This document shows positions 45,379 to 56,599 of a DNA stretch of 64,000 bases, piece by piece. The position numbers and the translations under genes were made by a program. The DNA comes from Antennarius striatus (taxonomy: Eukaryota; Chordata; Actinopteri; Lophiiformes; Antennariidae). The notes beneath the pieces were generated by a model. The model saw only the letters and a program-made list of their open reading frames with translations. It was not told the origin of the DNA and did not search any database. The stretch's first letter is position 1. Each line of letters begins with the position of its first letter. The stretch lies in the NCBI RefSeq assembly GCF_040054535.1, contig NC_090796.1, positions 3,953,501-4,017,500 of the forward strand, in the 5' to 3' direction.

Positions 45379-47406
45379 TTACTGAGTTGGGTTTTTGGAA
45401 TGGCTAGTTCCATGAAGTACAGTAGCCACTGGATTGCTGGATTTTGAATAGTTTGACCTTACAGGTTTGCGTTCTTCGGGGTGCCCTTTTCTAGTGTCAT
45501 GGGTTTGAGTGGCTATGGCTTGGCACTCAGCTTCCTCTTCCAGCCAGATAGAAAAGTCAACCAGGTTGTAAGGAATTCCTGGCTTTGCAGCACGGGTGAA
45601 TCTGGCAAAGTTAGCAACATGTTCAGAAGGAAGCTTTCCTAGAAGTTGCTGTACATGAGATGCACAGGCCAATTCGGCATCCCCTTCACCATTTTCCAGG
45701 GACTGCAGCATGCCCACAAGAGCTCGGACTCGAATAGCAAATTCACTAAAGCTTCTGGAATCGCCATGAAGAACAGAGGGGAGGTTCTGAATCATTGTGA
45801 TTTCTTTCAGTACCAGCTGCTGTGGCTGGCCATACCTCTGCTGTAGGGCTGACATAGCTCTGGAATAAGGAAGAGGATGGTGTGCGTAGGCCAGAGCAAG
45901 GTGACGGGCTATGTCGAGCTTCAAGTGATCCAATAATACATGGTATTTGAACTGCTCGCTTTCCTCATGAGGCAGAAGATTGGTAAGAGCCATCTTTAAC
46001 AGGGTAAACTGTCTGGGATCATCTCTGGTAAAGTATGGAAAGGAGGGGACTGCAATATGAGAGACTCTGTTAGTCCTTGACAGTTGCTGTGGTTGGTACT
46101 GAAGAACTGAATGAGACGGGTTAATGGTGTCTACATTCTGTACATTCCGAGAAGGAAGATCAGTTGGAGGGCACAAATAATGACCAGTCAATGTAGTCTG
46201 AAGCTCTGAGGAAGGAGGTCGATGTGCAGAAACTGAAGTTGACTGGTGGTTATGCGAAGGCGCATTAGGCTGTCTGTAAGGGTGTGTGGGAGGATTCCCA
46301 GCAGTTTGGGGGTGTACATAAGGAATCTGCACATAAGAAGCATGAGCATATTCAGTTGCTGAGGGTACGAGGGCTGTTGCAGGTGGAGGAACTACTAGCT
46401 GAGGTGCTAAAGCTGGTAATTTAGCTGGATTAGGAGCCAGAATTGGAGCTGCATTATGGGCTGGAATCTGAACTGGACTTGGTGCTGCATTATGGGCTGG
46501 AGTTGGAGCTGGTCCAAGTAGAGGCTCTAGTTGAATGGGGTGCTGCACAGAAGATGGTGTTCTCTGTCCATTGAGAGACATAGCCTGGTTTGAGAAAGCT
46601 TGGGAAAAATGTGAAGCAGGTATCAGAACATGAGAAGTGGATGGTGTATTCCCTCGTGACGGAGGGAGATGCTGAAGAAAGTGCTGAGGTGGCCCCGTAT
46701 GATAAGTTCTGGACAAGGCCACAGAATGTGGCTGCTGCAGCTCACTTGAAGCTTCAAGATATAGTTGTTCTCTGCTGGAATTTCCAGAGGTCTGTGTGGC
46801 TTGAGCTGACCTGGGCCTTGCATCCTGTGGCGGAGGCCCTTGTGGGTCAGGTGGGGGTGGAAGGTAGCATACACGACTGGGAGTAGGTGGAGAAGCATGC
46901 TTTACATCACGATTACACAGGGGAATGTTATGCTCACATAGCTTGTCCTGCAATTCCTTTACAATTGGGAGAGGATTTTGCTGTATGCAGGGTTCTGGGG
47001 AGTGATCAGGGTAGTCATGGACTGAGGAATGAGAAGAGTTGGATGAAGCAGAATGAAACTGCCTTTGGACTCTCTCCCCAAGAGCCTGCACAGTCTTTCC
47101 CAGGTTCAGGATGAGACCTTTTAGTTGTTCTATTTCTCCTTTCATAACATCCATATCCGTGGTTGCCGTTTCCCCCTTTAATTCTTGCTCCTTTGTTGTG
47201 ATGAAAAGTTTGTGTGGTGGAACAGGTTGTGTACCTGAGGTTGGGCTTGGCTCTGAATGTTGAGGGTTAGCAGGAGGCTTTGAAGATTGATAAGTAGCAG
47301 GGTTAGCTTCTCTAGGCCCACATAGTAGAGATGTTTGATAATCTGCCAGGTAACTGGGTGGTTTGTGAGGACGTACTGGTCGTCTGTGTGGTTGTGCTTT
47401 ATCCAT
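45379..47406 (-). CDS. BEL/Pao gag
   Basis: A 675-codon open frame, starting 14 bases after the tRNA-Tyr primer binding site. The first two thirds are Pro/Gln/Ser/Thr-rich with Ala-Pro repeats around HNAAPSPVQIPAHNAAP; a short coiled-coil-like stretch lies near residues 80-110 (MKGEIEQLKGLILNLGKTVQ). The last third is a structured capsid-like region (FTRDDPRQFTLLKMALTNLL, RYGQPQQLVLKEI, LLGKLPSEHVANFARF). It ends with TAA at 45379-45381, in frame with pol. Confidence 0.9.
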   Translation of the reverse strand: MDKAQPHRRPVRPHKPPSYLADYQTSLLCGPREANPATYQSSKPPANPQHSEPSPTSGTQPVPPHKLFITTKEQELKGETATTDMDVMKGEIEQLKGLILNLGKTVQALGERVQRQFHSASSNSSHSSVHDYPDHSPEPCIQQNPLPIVKELQDKLCEHNIPLCNRDVKHASPPTPSRVCYLPPPPDPQGPPPQDARPRSAQATQTSGNSSREQLYLEASSELQQPHSVALSRTYHTGPPQHFLQHLPPSRGNTPSTSHVLIPASHFSQAFSNQAMSLNGQRTPSSVQHPIQLEPLLGPAPTPAHNAAPSPVQIPAHNAAPILAPNPAKLPALAPQLVVPPPATALVPSATEYAHASYVQIPYVHPQTAGNPPTHPYRQPNAPSHNHQSTSVSAHRPPSSELQTTLTGHYLCPPTDLPSRNVQNVDTINPSHSVLQYQPQQLSRTNRVSHIAVPSFPYFTRDDPRQFTLLKMALTNLLPHEESEQFKYHVLLDHLKLDIARHLALAYAHHPLPYSRAMSALQQRYGQPQQLVLKEITMIQNLPSVLHGDSRSFSEFAIRVRALVGMLQSLENGEGDAELACASHVQQLLGKLPSEHVANFARFTRAAKPGIPYNLVDFSIWLEEEAECQAIATQTHDTRKGHPEERKPVRSNYSKSSNPVATVLHGTSHSKNPTQ

Positions 47407-47942
47407 TGAATTGATCTGTATCCGGCTCGAAGGACCATGAAGATTATTTAGGCTTTAGGTTGAACTGGTTTAGGGAGTCAATACAACGCAATGGTGTGTC
47501 GGTTAGGACAGATAAGCACATGCAGGAGGTTCCACTTTAAGCTTTTATTTTAAGGTTGTTTGAACTGGTTCTGGTCTGACAAAGGAATGGTCAAAGACAA
47601 AGGATAAAGAATATTAGCTCCAATTCCATAATTAATGTACACCATTAATAATCAAAAGGTCATTTAACTTCAAATATAAACACTACAAAACTTAATAATC
47701 AAGAAATTAATCATCACTGAAAACTAAATCATCGTCAACTAAAGTAACTTTACAAATCACATGTCATGTACTCAATTCAAACATTTTCCAGAAGGCTGGA
47801 AGGAGTGGTTGCATGTGGCCTGGGTCCTATATAGCTTCTGGGCTCCGCCCATCCATTAGGGAAGGCAGGTAGGAGTGGTTGGGGATTTTCCGTCCAAGTA
47901 AAGGTAGAGAGAGAGAGGGCTTGGGGGATTTTTTACACTTTA

Positions 47943-48920
47943 TTTCTTCAAATGTTGATGATTACAATACGATGAAAATCATAAAATTTGAATACTGATA
48001 TTATCATAAACCTTTCCTAATTTTTTCCTAAGAATGTAACGATATTTTAAAAAATTATCGTATTCTGATCCCAGATGAAGCAGACAATATTCAAATAGTA
48101 TTTCCACAATATTTCTGTAGTTATTGCATCATTCATGTTAAATTTCCTTTACAGTTTGAGGAGACAAGTTTATGCAAACTAATTAAACCGCACAATACCA
48201 GTTGCTTTTGACTAGTTTGTGATAAAACAATTTACACAGAAATTTAAGAAAGCATTTATTCACTAATGAGCTATCAAGTCACATCTGATTCCACCTTAGC
48301 AACATTTAAAACGCTAAAATATTTCTCTGCAATATGAAAAGTGGTCCGAGTCTCAGACTGAATTAAGTGTGAACAGAATAAAGTCCTATTTCTGAGATTT
48401 AAGTGAAAGTTCAGACTTCTGGGATTAAAGTGAGACATCGGACTGATTTCCTGCCATTAAAAACAAACTATTATTTTTTTTGACTTTTTTATTCTAAATT
48501 ATCCCTAAGTGTACAGTACTATTCTTGTAAAAATTGAAGCGTATCCGAAAATGTTGTTGTGGAACGTATGTTTTTATTCATTAGTGTGCTCCGGACTGAT
48601 TAGGGTGTAACACAAGGTACAGCCTTATAAAATGTCTCTGAAGCTAGAAATAGTATGTATTAACTATGCTAAAACTATTATCTGCGTGCTAAATGAAACG
48701 CAGATATAGCTAACTGTTAGCAGCAGCTATCTAGCTTGTGGCACCTAGCCTGTGGAAGCTAACCTGGAGCTGAAACGTTGTTCACCTCAGTCTTACCGAC
48801 AGAACTCAGTGGACGTAGCGCCACTGATGTAACGCTAGCTAGAAAACCCCAGGAAAACGACGCAGTGGCCCCGTTACTTTGTGTTTAAAGACAGGCTGCT
48901 TGTTAGTAGCCGAGGAGACC
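47943..48920. promoter_or_regulatory. FDXR upstream region
   Basis: AT-rich up to about 48600, then GC-richer text directly upstream of the FDXR ATG (cgctagctagaaaaccccag, acgacgcagtggccccgtta). No TATA box was seen. The neighbouring BEL/Pao 5' LTR is about 1 kb away and transcribes in the opposite direction. Confidence 0.4.
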
Positions 48921-51900
48921 ATGAACGGCCATAAAGTTCTATTTGTTGGGTTGAATTTGTGGACTTCAGGGAGAAGCAGATGGATCAGTCGACTTCATGA
49001 CGGTGAGAAACTGACTCCTAGCCATTCACTGGTTTCCTGTAAGTAGGAAACACACCAAACCAGTAAAGCATCAACTCAGTTATTATTACTTTGTTTGGTA
49101 AAGTTTCAAGATAGATTAAAAGTTTAACAACGTGACGTCATTCCGCATATACTCTAGTCAGCACTAACAAAGGTGAGTGTTGGTTGTGTAGGTGGAAATG
49201 GAAGGAAACCGTATTCCTCCTGCAGTCCGAAGGTGTGTGTTATTGGCAGCGGACCTGCGGGGTTCTACACGGCCCAGTATTTGATCAAGGTACTCTATCA
49301 TTAGTCCAAGAACACAAGAACTGGTGAGGCATGATGTGGATAAAGGCTTACGTGTTGTTTTGTTATTAAATACAGTAATTTCATATTGTTAACATGACTG
49401 ATTTAAGTTTTAAGCTGATAATGTCGTGGTGTTTGTTATCATATATTCATAGATCTGTTTTTGTTTCATCCTCCAGGCCCGTCAAGATGTCCAGGTGGAC
49501 ATTTATGAGCGCTTACCTGTCCCCTTTGGTCTGGTCCGGTTCGGGGTGGCCCCTGATCATCCTGAAGTTAAGGTCACTCAACTTTAATAGAGGTCTTAGC
49601 CAGCAGATAGCAGTCTTACATTACTGTATTTGTGTATTCTTAGTATAAGATATAAGTGTGAATAGGGGGTGTTTATTACCTTGAACGTGGTTTACACAGA
49701 GCTAATAAAACTGGCTGCTGAGATAAGTATGTACAGGTATGTTCTCATCCTTGTTCCAAATATAATACTTAAACTTCCTACTTATACTAAAGTTTACATG
49801 TCAAAGTGTACTTACATGCACTCTTGTGACCGTTGAACTGGTATCTCCCAAAGAACTGACCACAACAAACCCAGTTTACTTCATCAGGTTAGGGAATTAG
49901 AGAAACTTGATTAACTACATGAGGACATCTATTGATAGTATATAATGATATCATTTAATTCTAACTCTAACCCTAGCCTTTAACCACTGACTGAATATGT
50001 TGTCTGCTTTCTGATAACTTATAATTACTAATTCATTACATTTTCAATGATTCCAATACGTTGAGTTGTCTTTCTGTCATCTGATGGGGCTCTATATACA
50101 GTGGATATAAAAAGTCTACACAGCCCTGTTCAAATGCCAGGTTTTCATGATGTAAAAAATTACATCAAGACATAGTATATTTCTGCAACTTTTTCTAACT
50201 TTATTGTGACCTATAACCTGTACAACACAACTGAAAAACAAACCAAAATCTTTCAGGTAGGAAGTAAAAATAAACAACTGAGATTATTTGGTTGCATAAG
50301 TGTGCACACCCTGTCATAACTGTGGATGTGGCTGTGCTCAGATTGTACCAGTAACATTCAAACTCATGTTTAACTGGTGTCAGTACTCACCTGTCACCAA
50401 TGAAGGTTCCTCTGGTCAACCCTCAATTAAGTTCAGCTGTTGTACGAGGTTTTTCGTGACATATTTGTAGCCACATCTTCCAGCACAAACCATGGTCCAC
50501 AGAGAGCTTCTTAAGTGCCAGAGGGATAATATTATTCAAAGACATCAATCAGGGGAAGGTTACAAAAGAATTTCCAAAGAATTAAATTTACCATGGAACA
50601 AAGTGAAGACCATCATCAAGTGGAGAAAGTATGGCACAGTAGTGACATTACCACAAACAGTACATCCATCCATGGATGATAAGACGCTACCAAGAGGCCG
50701 ACAGCTACTCTGAAGGAGTTGCAGAAACATCTGGTATTTACTGGCTGTGGAGTGCATGAGACAACAATCTCCCATATTCTCCATATGTCTGGGCTATGGG
50801 GTAGGGTGGCAAGACGGAAACCTTATCTAATAAAGAAAAACGTCCAAGCCCGGCTAGATTTTTGCAAAAAGACATCTGCAGTCTCCCAAACACTTGCGGG
50901 AAAATGTGTTATGGTCTGATGAAACCAAGGTTGAACTTTTTGGACATAATTCCAAAAGGTATGTTTGGCACAAAAACAACACAGCACATCACCAAAACAA
51001 CACCATACCTACATTGAAGCATTGTGGTAGCAGCATCGTGCTTTGGGGCTGTTTTTCTTCTGCTGGAACTGGGGTCTTAGTCAGAGTGGAGGGAATTATG
51101 AACAGTTCCCAATACCAGTCAGTGTTGGCACAAAACCTCCAGGACTGCGTTAGAAAGCTGAAGATGAAGAGGAATTTCATGTTTCAGCACAACAATGACC
51201 GAAAGCACACATCCAAATCCACAGAAGAATGGCTTCACCAGAATAAGATTAAAGTTTTGGAATGACCCAGCCAGAGTCCAGACCTGAATCCCATCGAACA
51301 TCTCTGGGGTGATCTGAAAAGGAGATGCCCTCACAATCTGAAAGATTTGGAGCAGTTTTGCAAAAAAGAGGTAGCAAATTTTGCTACCTCAAGATGTGCC
51401 ACGCTGATAGACTCCTACCCAAAAAGACTGAGTGCTGTAATAAAAGCCACAGGTGCTGTAACAAAGTATTAATTTGAGGGTGTGTATATTTAAGCAACCA
51501 GATTATTTGAAGTTTTTTATTTTGTTTTTTCTTAAAGGTTTGTTTTTCAATTGCGTTGTACGGCTTAAAGGTCACATTAAAGCTGGAAAAAGTTGTGAAA
51601 TCATTTGTCCTGATTTTGTTTTTTTACATTACGAAAACCTAGCATTTAAACAGGGGTGTGTAGACTTTTTATATCCACCGTATATGTTGAAAAACCTTTC
51701 CGATTGTTGTCTGCCCTGGAGGTTAATCATGTCTAAAGCAGATTTAAACTGTTGTCAGGATACTTGTTTAAATAACTGATCATTTCCTGTCATCAGAACG
51801 TCATCAACGCTTTCACACAGACGGCCAAACATTCACGCTGCAGCTTCTATGGTAACGTCAATGTGGGTAAGGACGTCAGTGTGTCGGAGCTGCAGCAGGC

Positions 51901-51951
51901 CTACCACGCAGTGGTGCTGGTAAGAGCAAAAACACACCTACCTGTACAGTA

Positions 51952-51992
<41 letters not shown>

Positions 51993-54900
51993 CGTACACA
52001 TACACATCCTTATGTATTATTTGTTGTTTGCCTTTGTTTGGTAGAGTTATGGGGCGGAAGGTAACCGGAGGATGGGGGTGCCGGGAGAAGACTTGGCTGG
52101 TGTGCACTCTGCCAAAGACTTCGTTGGCTGGTATAACGGGATGCCCACGTGTCGAGAGGTTTGCTTTGAACTCCTTGTTCCATTTAAGATCAGTCATGTG
52201 TTTCTATGCCTCCCTTTTGGCTGTATCTACAGCTGGATTCCCTTCTTGTTACCATGTTGTCTCCAGAACACGTTGACGGGCTTTCTTCAGTCTTGATACA
52301 AGCATCCACCTGAACTCAAGGATAAAATGACTATATTTTACAGGACCTAACAGAACCCATCTGGCCACAACTCAAGAATCACTGCTGTTTGTGACAATCA
52401 CTGATTGTGTTGAACATCTGATTGAGCATGTTTTCGAAATAGTCTTGAAGTGAAAGCAGCATGTATGAGTAATTTTTTCTTATGTTTCCTACCAGCTGAG
52501 TCCAGACCTGAGTTGTGAAACCGCTGTCATTCTGGGTCAAGGGAACGTGGCCTTGGATGTTGCAAGAATCCTGCTGTCTCCCATTGACATTTTAAAGGTG
52601 GGAGACCCACAGCCTTTGATATTTAACACGAATTCAGTGAGTAGTGTATAGTAAAACTCACACAGCAATGAGAAGAATAGTAAGAGGAAAACAGTCAGTT
52701 GAATAAATTTGGATTGCTCTTCACCGAAAAGACAGTAGCTGTCGAGATGTGAGGGATCTGAAATTGCTGATTCATTCAAGAGCTGATTAGTTAGTTTTAA
52801 GCCATCTCCATGGCGACTCAGCAAAAAAAAAAAAAATCCAGACCTTGATCACTAGAGGAGATGAAAAGTTTGGAACACTCAGCTGATTTTTCAGAATTCA
52901 GAAGCAGTTTTTTTGGTGGACTTCACTTCCTCAAGCATCTGTAAAGCAAAAAAAAAATGTTCAGACCTCAAACACAGTTTTTGTGTTGGCAACAAGGTAA
53001 TAACAGTTTTTGGAATCAGTGCTCTGTTTTGAGTCTAGCTGGAGCTCTATGCATGTTCCGACCGGGAAAAAAATCCTATTTGTCCAACTTCACCATCATC
53101 AGCAGAGATAATACCAGATGTGAAGAAACAGTTTTAATCTCATGGTAAATATATATCAAGAGTCTCAGGTGGGAATCTGATATTTCTTTTATGATTAACC
53201 TTTTTCCTGCAGAAGACTGACATCACCCAGCCGGCGCTGGAGGCTCTGGGAGAGAGTCGGGTCCGCAGGGTGCTGATTGTTGGCAGGAGAGGCCCCATGC
53301 AGGTTGCTTGTACGATCAAGGTGCGTCACAGGAGAGAATAAAAACTGTTTTGGTTTTTATTTTGTATACTGGTCTGATCCCTGAAAGAAAATTAAGAACA
53401 CACACATTAATTCTTAATCAAACGCATGCAGACATATTAGTGTGTACAGCCCCCTGTAGCACACGCACACAAGGGGCTTGTAGGTATGTAATGGGAGGTA
53501 GAGTGGCGGGCAGTGGCGCCCCAAGTGAACAACTTTTAAGGGGGACGGAACCTTGCTCAAGGACACCTCGGCAGTGTTCGGGAGGTGAGCTGACACCTCC
53601 CACTGTCAGCTCACACTCCGAGGTGGCTGGGCGGGAGCGAGAATCGAAACCGCCGATCTTGGGAACATTGGACGACCTGCCCTAATGCTGAGCCATTGCC
53701 AACCTGTTGATATGAACCTTAAATTATAAGGTGTCGTAAACCAGAATTACTTCATGAACTCTTCATAGCCGTTCACAGCGGGAGACGTCTTCCTCCAGAT
53801 TTATATCAGTTTTCCTAGCAGTTCCTCTCGTGTTCCTCTGGTGTGCAGGAGCTGAGAGAAATGGTGAACCTGCCCAACACCAGACCTGAGATGGTGGCTG
53901 CTGATTTTGAGGGCGTCTCAGAGGCAGTAAAGGGTACAAACTTAAATTATGTCTGTTATTTCTACTATTTCCTCTTTTTAAGGAAGCGATGTCTGGTTTA
54001 TCTGCCTCATGAGTCTAGTCTGTTGTTGAAGGATTGGGATTGGCTCTTTATTCTCAGCTTCCCTCTGTCGCATGTTCTGTATTTCCACATAGGATGAGAT
54101 GAATGGAAGCTGCTACTAAGTGAATACAGCTGCTGTTACATGTTGACCAGTCAACGTCCTTGTGACCTTTAGTCCATCACATCTCTGCTACAGAAGTGAT
54201 GGATGGTGGTATAGCTGTGACAGTCGCCTTGTCTCTGTTCGTGGCTGATTGTGAGAACCTTGATCTCATGTCTGCTGAACCTGATAAGCAAGAAGTGAAG
54301 GATGATCATAGAAATTGGTGTTTTCTGCCAGTCGTGTCCTCGGCGCTGCTAAACGTGTGTTGTCAGAGATCATGTAAACAAGGCTACAGGGGTGAGATTC
54401 ACTCAGTGTTACATCAGCACAGAAAGCCAACATTTACATGTTTTAAGGTCAGTCATTCAAAAGCTGAAACATGAGGACTAAGTTGACATGGGAGCTTTTT
54501 CAGTCTGGACTGGTAAAACTCGTCAAACAATGAGCCAAAAATGTTATTACAAATTTGTTTTCTTGTGTCGACAGTATCTAGATAGCTGTATATGCATTTA
54601 AACAGCTATTGGTCACTCTTGATTGTTCCTGCACTCCCCACCAGTTTTTCTATTGTAATTTACTGTATATTGACATAACTGGAGACAATCTTTGGAAAAC
54701 ATGGAGAAAATTTTTGAGAACAGTAACTTTGGAAGATACCATTACATTTGAAGGCAGTTGGATCTTGTTAGCTTTAACTACTGTAGAATGAAGCACAATC
54801 AATAACCCCTGTAGCTCCATTACATAGTTTAAGAGAGGCTGATGGTGACCTCAAAGTGGACAGATGATAATAAGTATCTATACTGTCAGGCCTACCGCGG

Positions 54901-56073
54901 CCCAGGAAGCGTCTGACGGAGCTACTGTTAAAGGTCGCCCTAGAGGTCCCAGGAGACGAGGAGCAGCAGAGACGAAACAAGGCCTCCCACTCTTGGTCCT
55001 TCAGATTCTTCCGGAGCCCCATCGAAATCCTGGCCAACCCTGAAAACAACAGAACAGCTGGCATCCGACTGGCAGTCAACAGGCTGGAAGTAAAAAGATT
55101 TTCATCGTTAAATTGAGGAAATCCTGACTTTAACCAGATGCATCTGCTCTTTGCAAGGGTCTTGTTGAAATCAGCTTTGTGTCCAGGGTTCAGGAGAGGG
55201 GGCCCGAGCGGTCCTCACTGGAGAAGTGGAGGATCTCCCCTGTGGCCTTGTCATTAGCAGCATTGGCTACAAGAGCCTCCCCATCGATCTGACTGTGCCA
55301 TTCGACTCCTGTAAAGCCATTGTCCCAAACAGCATGGGCCGTGTTCACCAAGCAGCGGGTAATCAGCAGATACTCAAGAGCAGCACTGCTTAAAGCTGAA
55401 TTATTCTAGTGAACCCATGTGTATTTCCAGGTCTGTATTGCAGTGGCTGGCTCAAAACAGGCCCCACTGGGGTGATAGCCACCACTATGAATAATAGCTT
55501 TGATACGGCGCGGTCCGTGATGGAGGACATCGATTCAGGGACACTGGATGTTTCTACAGCCAAAGCCGGTTCACAAGGCCTCAGCAGACTTCTAGAAAAG
55601 AGAGGTACTCTGTTCTAACAGTGCTCGTTCCATCTGCTGCTGTTGTACAGTGTCTAGGTTATACCTAACTATACCCGCCACTCTGAAAAAGCCATGTGTT
55701 TGTGTTGCTGTGTTTTGTTTAGCAGTGGTTTAATGCTTCTCTGTACATCACAGAAGGGGGCACTAATGTACCAAGATATGAAGCAACGCATCAACAGATT
55801 AAAAAGAGTCGTAGTCCCATCATTGCACCTTGTCTGTCATATAAATATAAAACACTGTACACGGCACACGTGTTACTGATTTGTCCTAAGGTGTCTGTTA
55901 CAAAAGAAATGTTCTTTAGCTGTGTTTTCTGTTTGTTTCTAGGGGTGAAACCAGTGCTTTTCTCAGATTGGGAGAAGATTGACAGTGTGGAGAAGAGTAG
56001 GGGTGAAGTCCCTGGAAAACCCAGAGAGAAACTACTGACTGTAGAAGAAATGCTGCAAGTGGCTCGAAAATGA
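48921..56073 (+). CDS. fdxr: FDXR, mitochondrial NADPH:ferredoxin (adrenodoxin) reductase
   Basis: Flavoenzyme of the inner mitochondrial membrane/matrix that passes electrons from NADPH to ferredoxins for steroidogenic P450s and Fe-S cluster synthesis. Twelve coding exons: 48921-49002, 49192-49289, 49477-49572, 51797-51919, 52045-52158, 52496-52597, 53213-53320, 53849-53933, 54890-55089, 55187-55358, 55431-55604 and 55943-56073. The total is 1485 nt, 494 aa (human 491). A basic N-terminal presequence precedes [17 protein letters not shown] (FAD site). The substrate loop is [20 protein letters not shown]; the NADPH site is [19 protein letters not shown] with [19 protein letters not shown]. 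The C-terminal FAD-site motif is [25 protein letters not shown] occurs at 56593-56598. Intron 3 carries a Tc1 element. Confidence 0.97.
50099..51680 (+). mobile_element. Tc1-like DNA transposon in FDXR intron 3
   Basis: A 1582-bp element flanked by TATA/TA. The terminal inverted repeats are cagtggatataaaaagtcta (left) and the reverse complement of tagactttttatatccaccg (right), 24 bp with one mismatch. It encodes one transposase on the plus strand, now broken. Length, TA duplication and protein motifs place it in the Tc1 group. Confidence 0.95.
50492..51472 (+). pseudogene. Tc1 transposase pseudogene
   Basis: Begins with paired helix-turn-helix DNA-binding sequence ([34 protein letters not shown]). 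The catalytic core shows the first Asp in [14 protein letters not shown], then GGCFSS-type sequence and, after a stop, [14 protein letters not shown] with the second Asp and the Glu. Damage: the frame moves near 50713 and returns near 50894, and an in-frame TGA at 51263-51265 replaces a Trp codon just before PSQSPDLNP. The end codon is TAA at 51470-51472. Confidence 0.9.
51953..51990. repeat. Short (TG)n tract in FDXR intron 4
   Basis: About 36 bp of TG repeats, ending TATGCGTACACATACACA. Confidence 0.95.
53346..53706 (-). mobile_element. tRNA-derived SINE (family 2) in FDXR intron 7
   Basis: Same family as 23215 and 35880. On the minus strand, a degenerate A-box (ggcaatggctcagcattagg) and B-box (cggtttcgattctcgc), then ggtgtcagctcacctcccga. 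The 3' end ttaattttctttcagggatc parallels the copy at 63118. The site acatattag near 53441 is the uninterrupted equivalent of the MITE insertion site at 63210. Confidence 0.85.
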
Positions 56074-56221
56074 CTCCAGACAGAAAAAGCTACGTGTTGC
56101 AAAGTAAAAGAAAAGTGGTGGAAAAATCAATTTGGACAACAGTGAGGGAAAGAAAAGAAATCTTTGTCATTTAAGCACGAACAACAATAGACAGAGACTA
56201 CTGTACTATATTTTTTTCACA

Positions 56222-56435
56222 CCACTGTGTGTGTGTGTGCATCCTCACACACGAGAGAGAGCACAGCAATGTATCAAGAGTGTGAGTTGTTGGTGGCTTG
56301 CTCAGGGGCACATTGGCAGTGGACTGGAGGTAGACTGGTGCCTCTCTGTCTCTACAGTCCAGTGATTTTTTTCATCTGGGTTGGGACTTCTACCAACCGG
56401 CGACCTCTCGGTTCCCAACCCGCTACTGCCCCAGT
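56222..56435 (-). mobile_element. Degenerate SINE (family 2) in FDXR 3' UTR region
   Basis: Shares order and short blocks with the other copies: a tgtgtgtgtg start, acagcaatgtatcaagagtg, ggcttgctcaggggcacatt and ggcagtggactggaggtaga, then a head-like ggcagtagcgggttggga on the minus strand. It lies between the FDXR stop and its AATAAA. Confidence 0.55.
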
Positions 56436-56592
56436 GAAATGGATACTTGACGTGGACTTTAACCTGCACATAGTATTACTTGTCTTTTTTTTTAACCATT
56501 AGGACCTTCTCGTACTTGTATTTTACTGTAAGATGCTTATTTTATTGCGTCATTTCATTTGTCTTGTACATTTTGAATCATATTTCATATGA

Positions 56593-56598
56593 AATAAA
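56593..56598 (+). terminator. FDXR polyadenylation signal
   Basis: AATAAA followed within 10 bases by a GT-rich stretch (gtgacgtgtgtcag), 520 bp after the stop codon. Confidence 0.65.
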
Positions 56599-56599
56599 A

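Larger units (their letters stand above)
41431..47937 (-). mobile_element. BEL/Pao LTR retrotransposon with truncated 3' LTR
   Basis: A 6.5-kb element on the minus strand. The 5' LTR is 47438-47937 (starts TG, ends CA; TATA box at 47827-47834; AATAAA at 47544-47549). The primer binding site at 47420-47437 is complementary to the 3' end of tRNA-Tyr. Gag and pol follow. At the far end only the last 88 bp of the LTR remain (41431-41518), identical to 47438-47525. A perfect 5-bp target duplication CTTTA lies at 41426-41430 and 47938-47942. BEL/Pao membership rests on the protease-RT-A17-integrase order and the 5-bp duplication. Confidence 0.93.
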
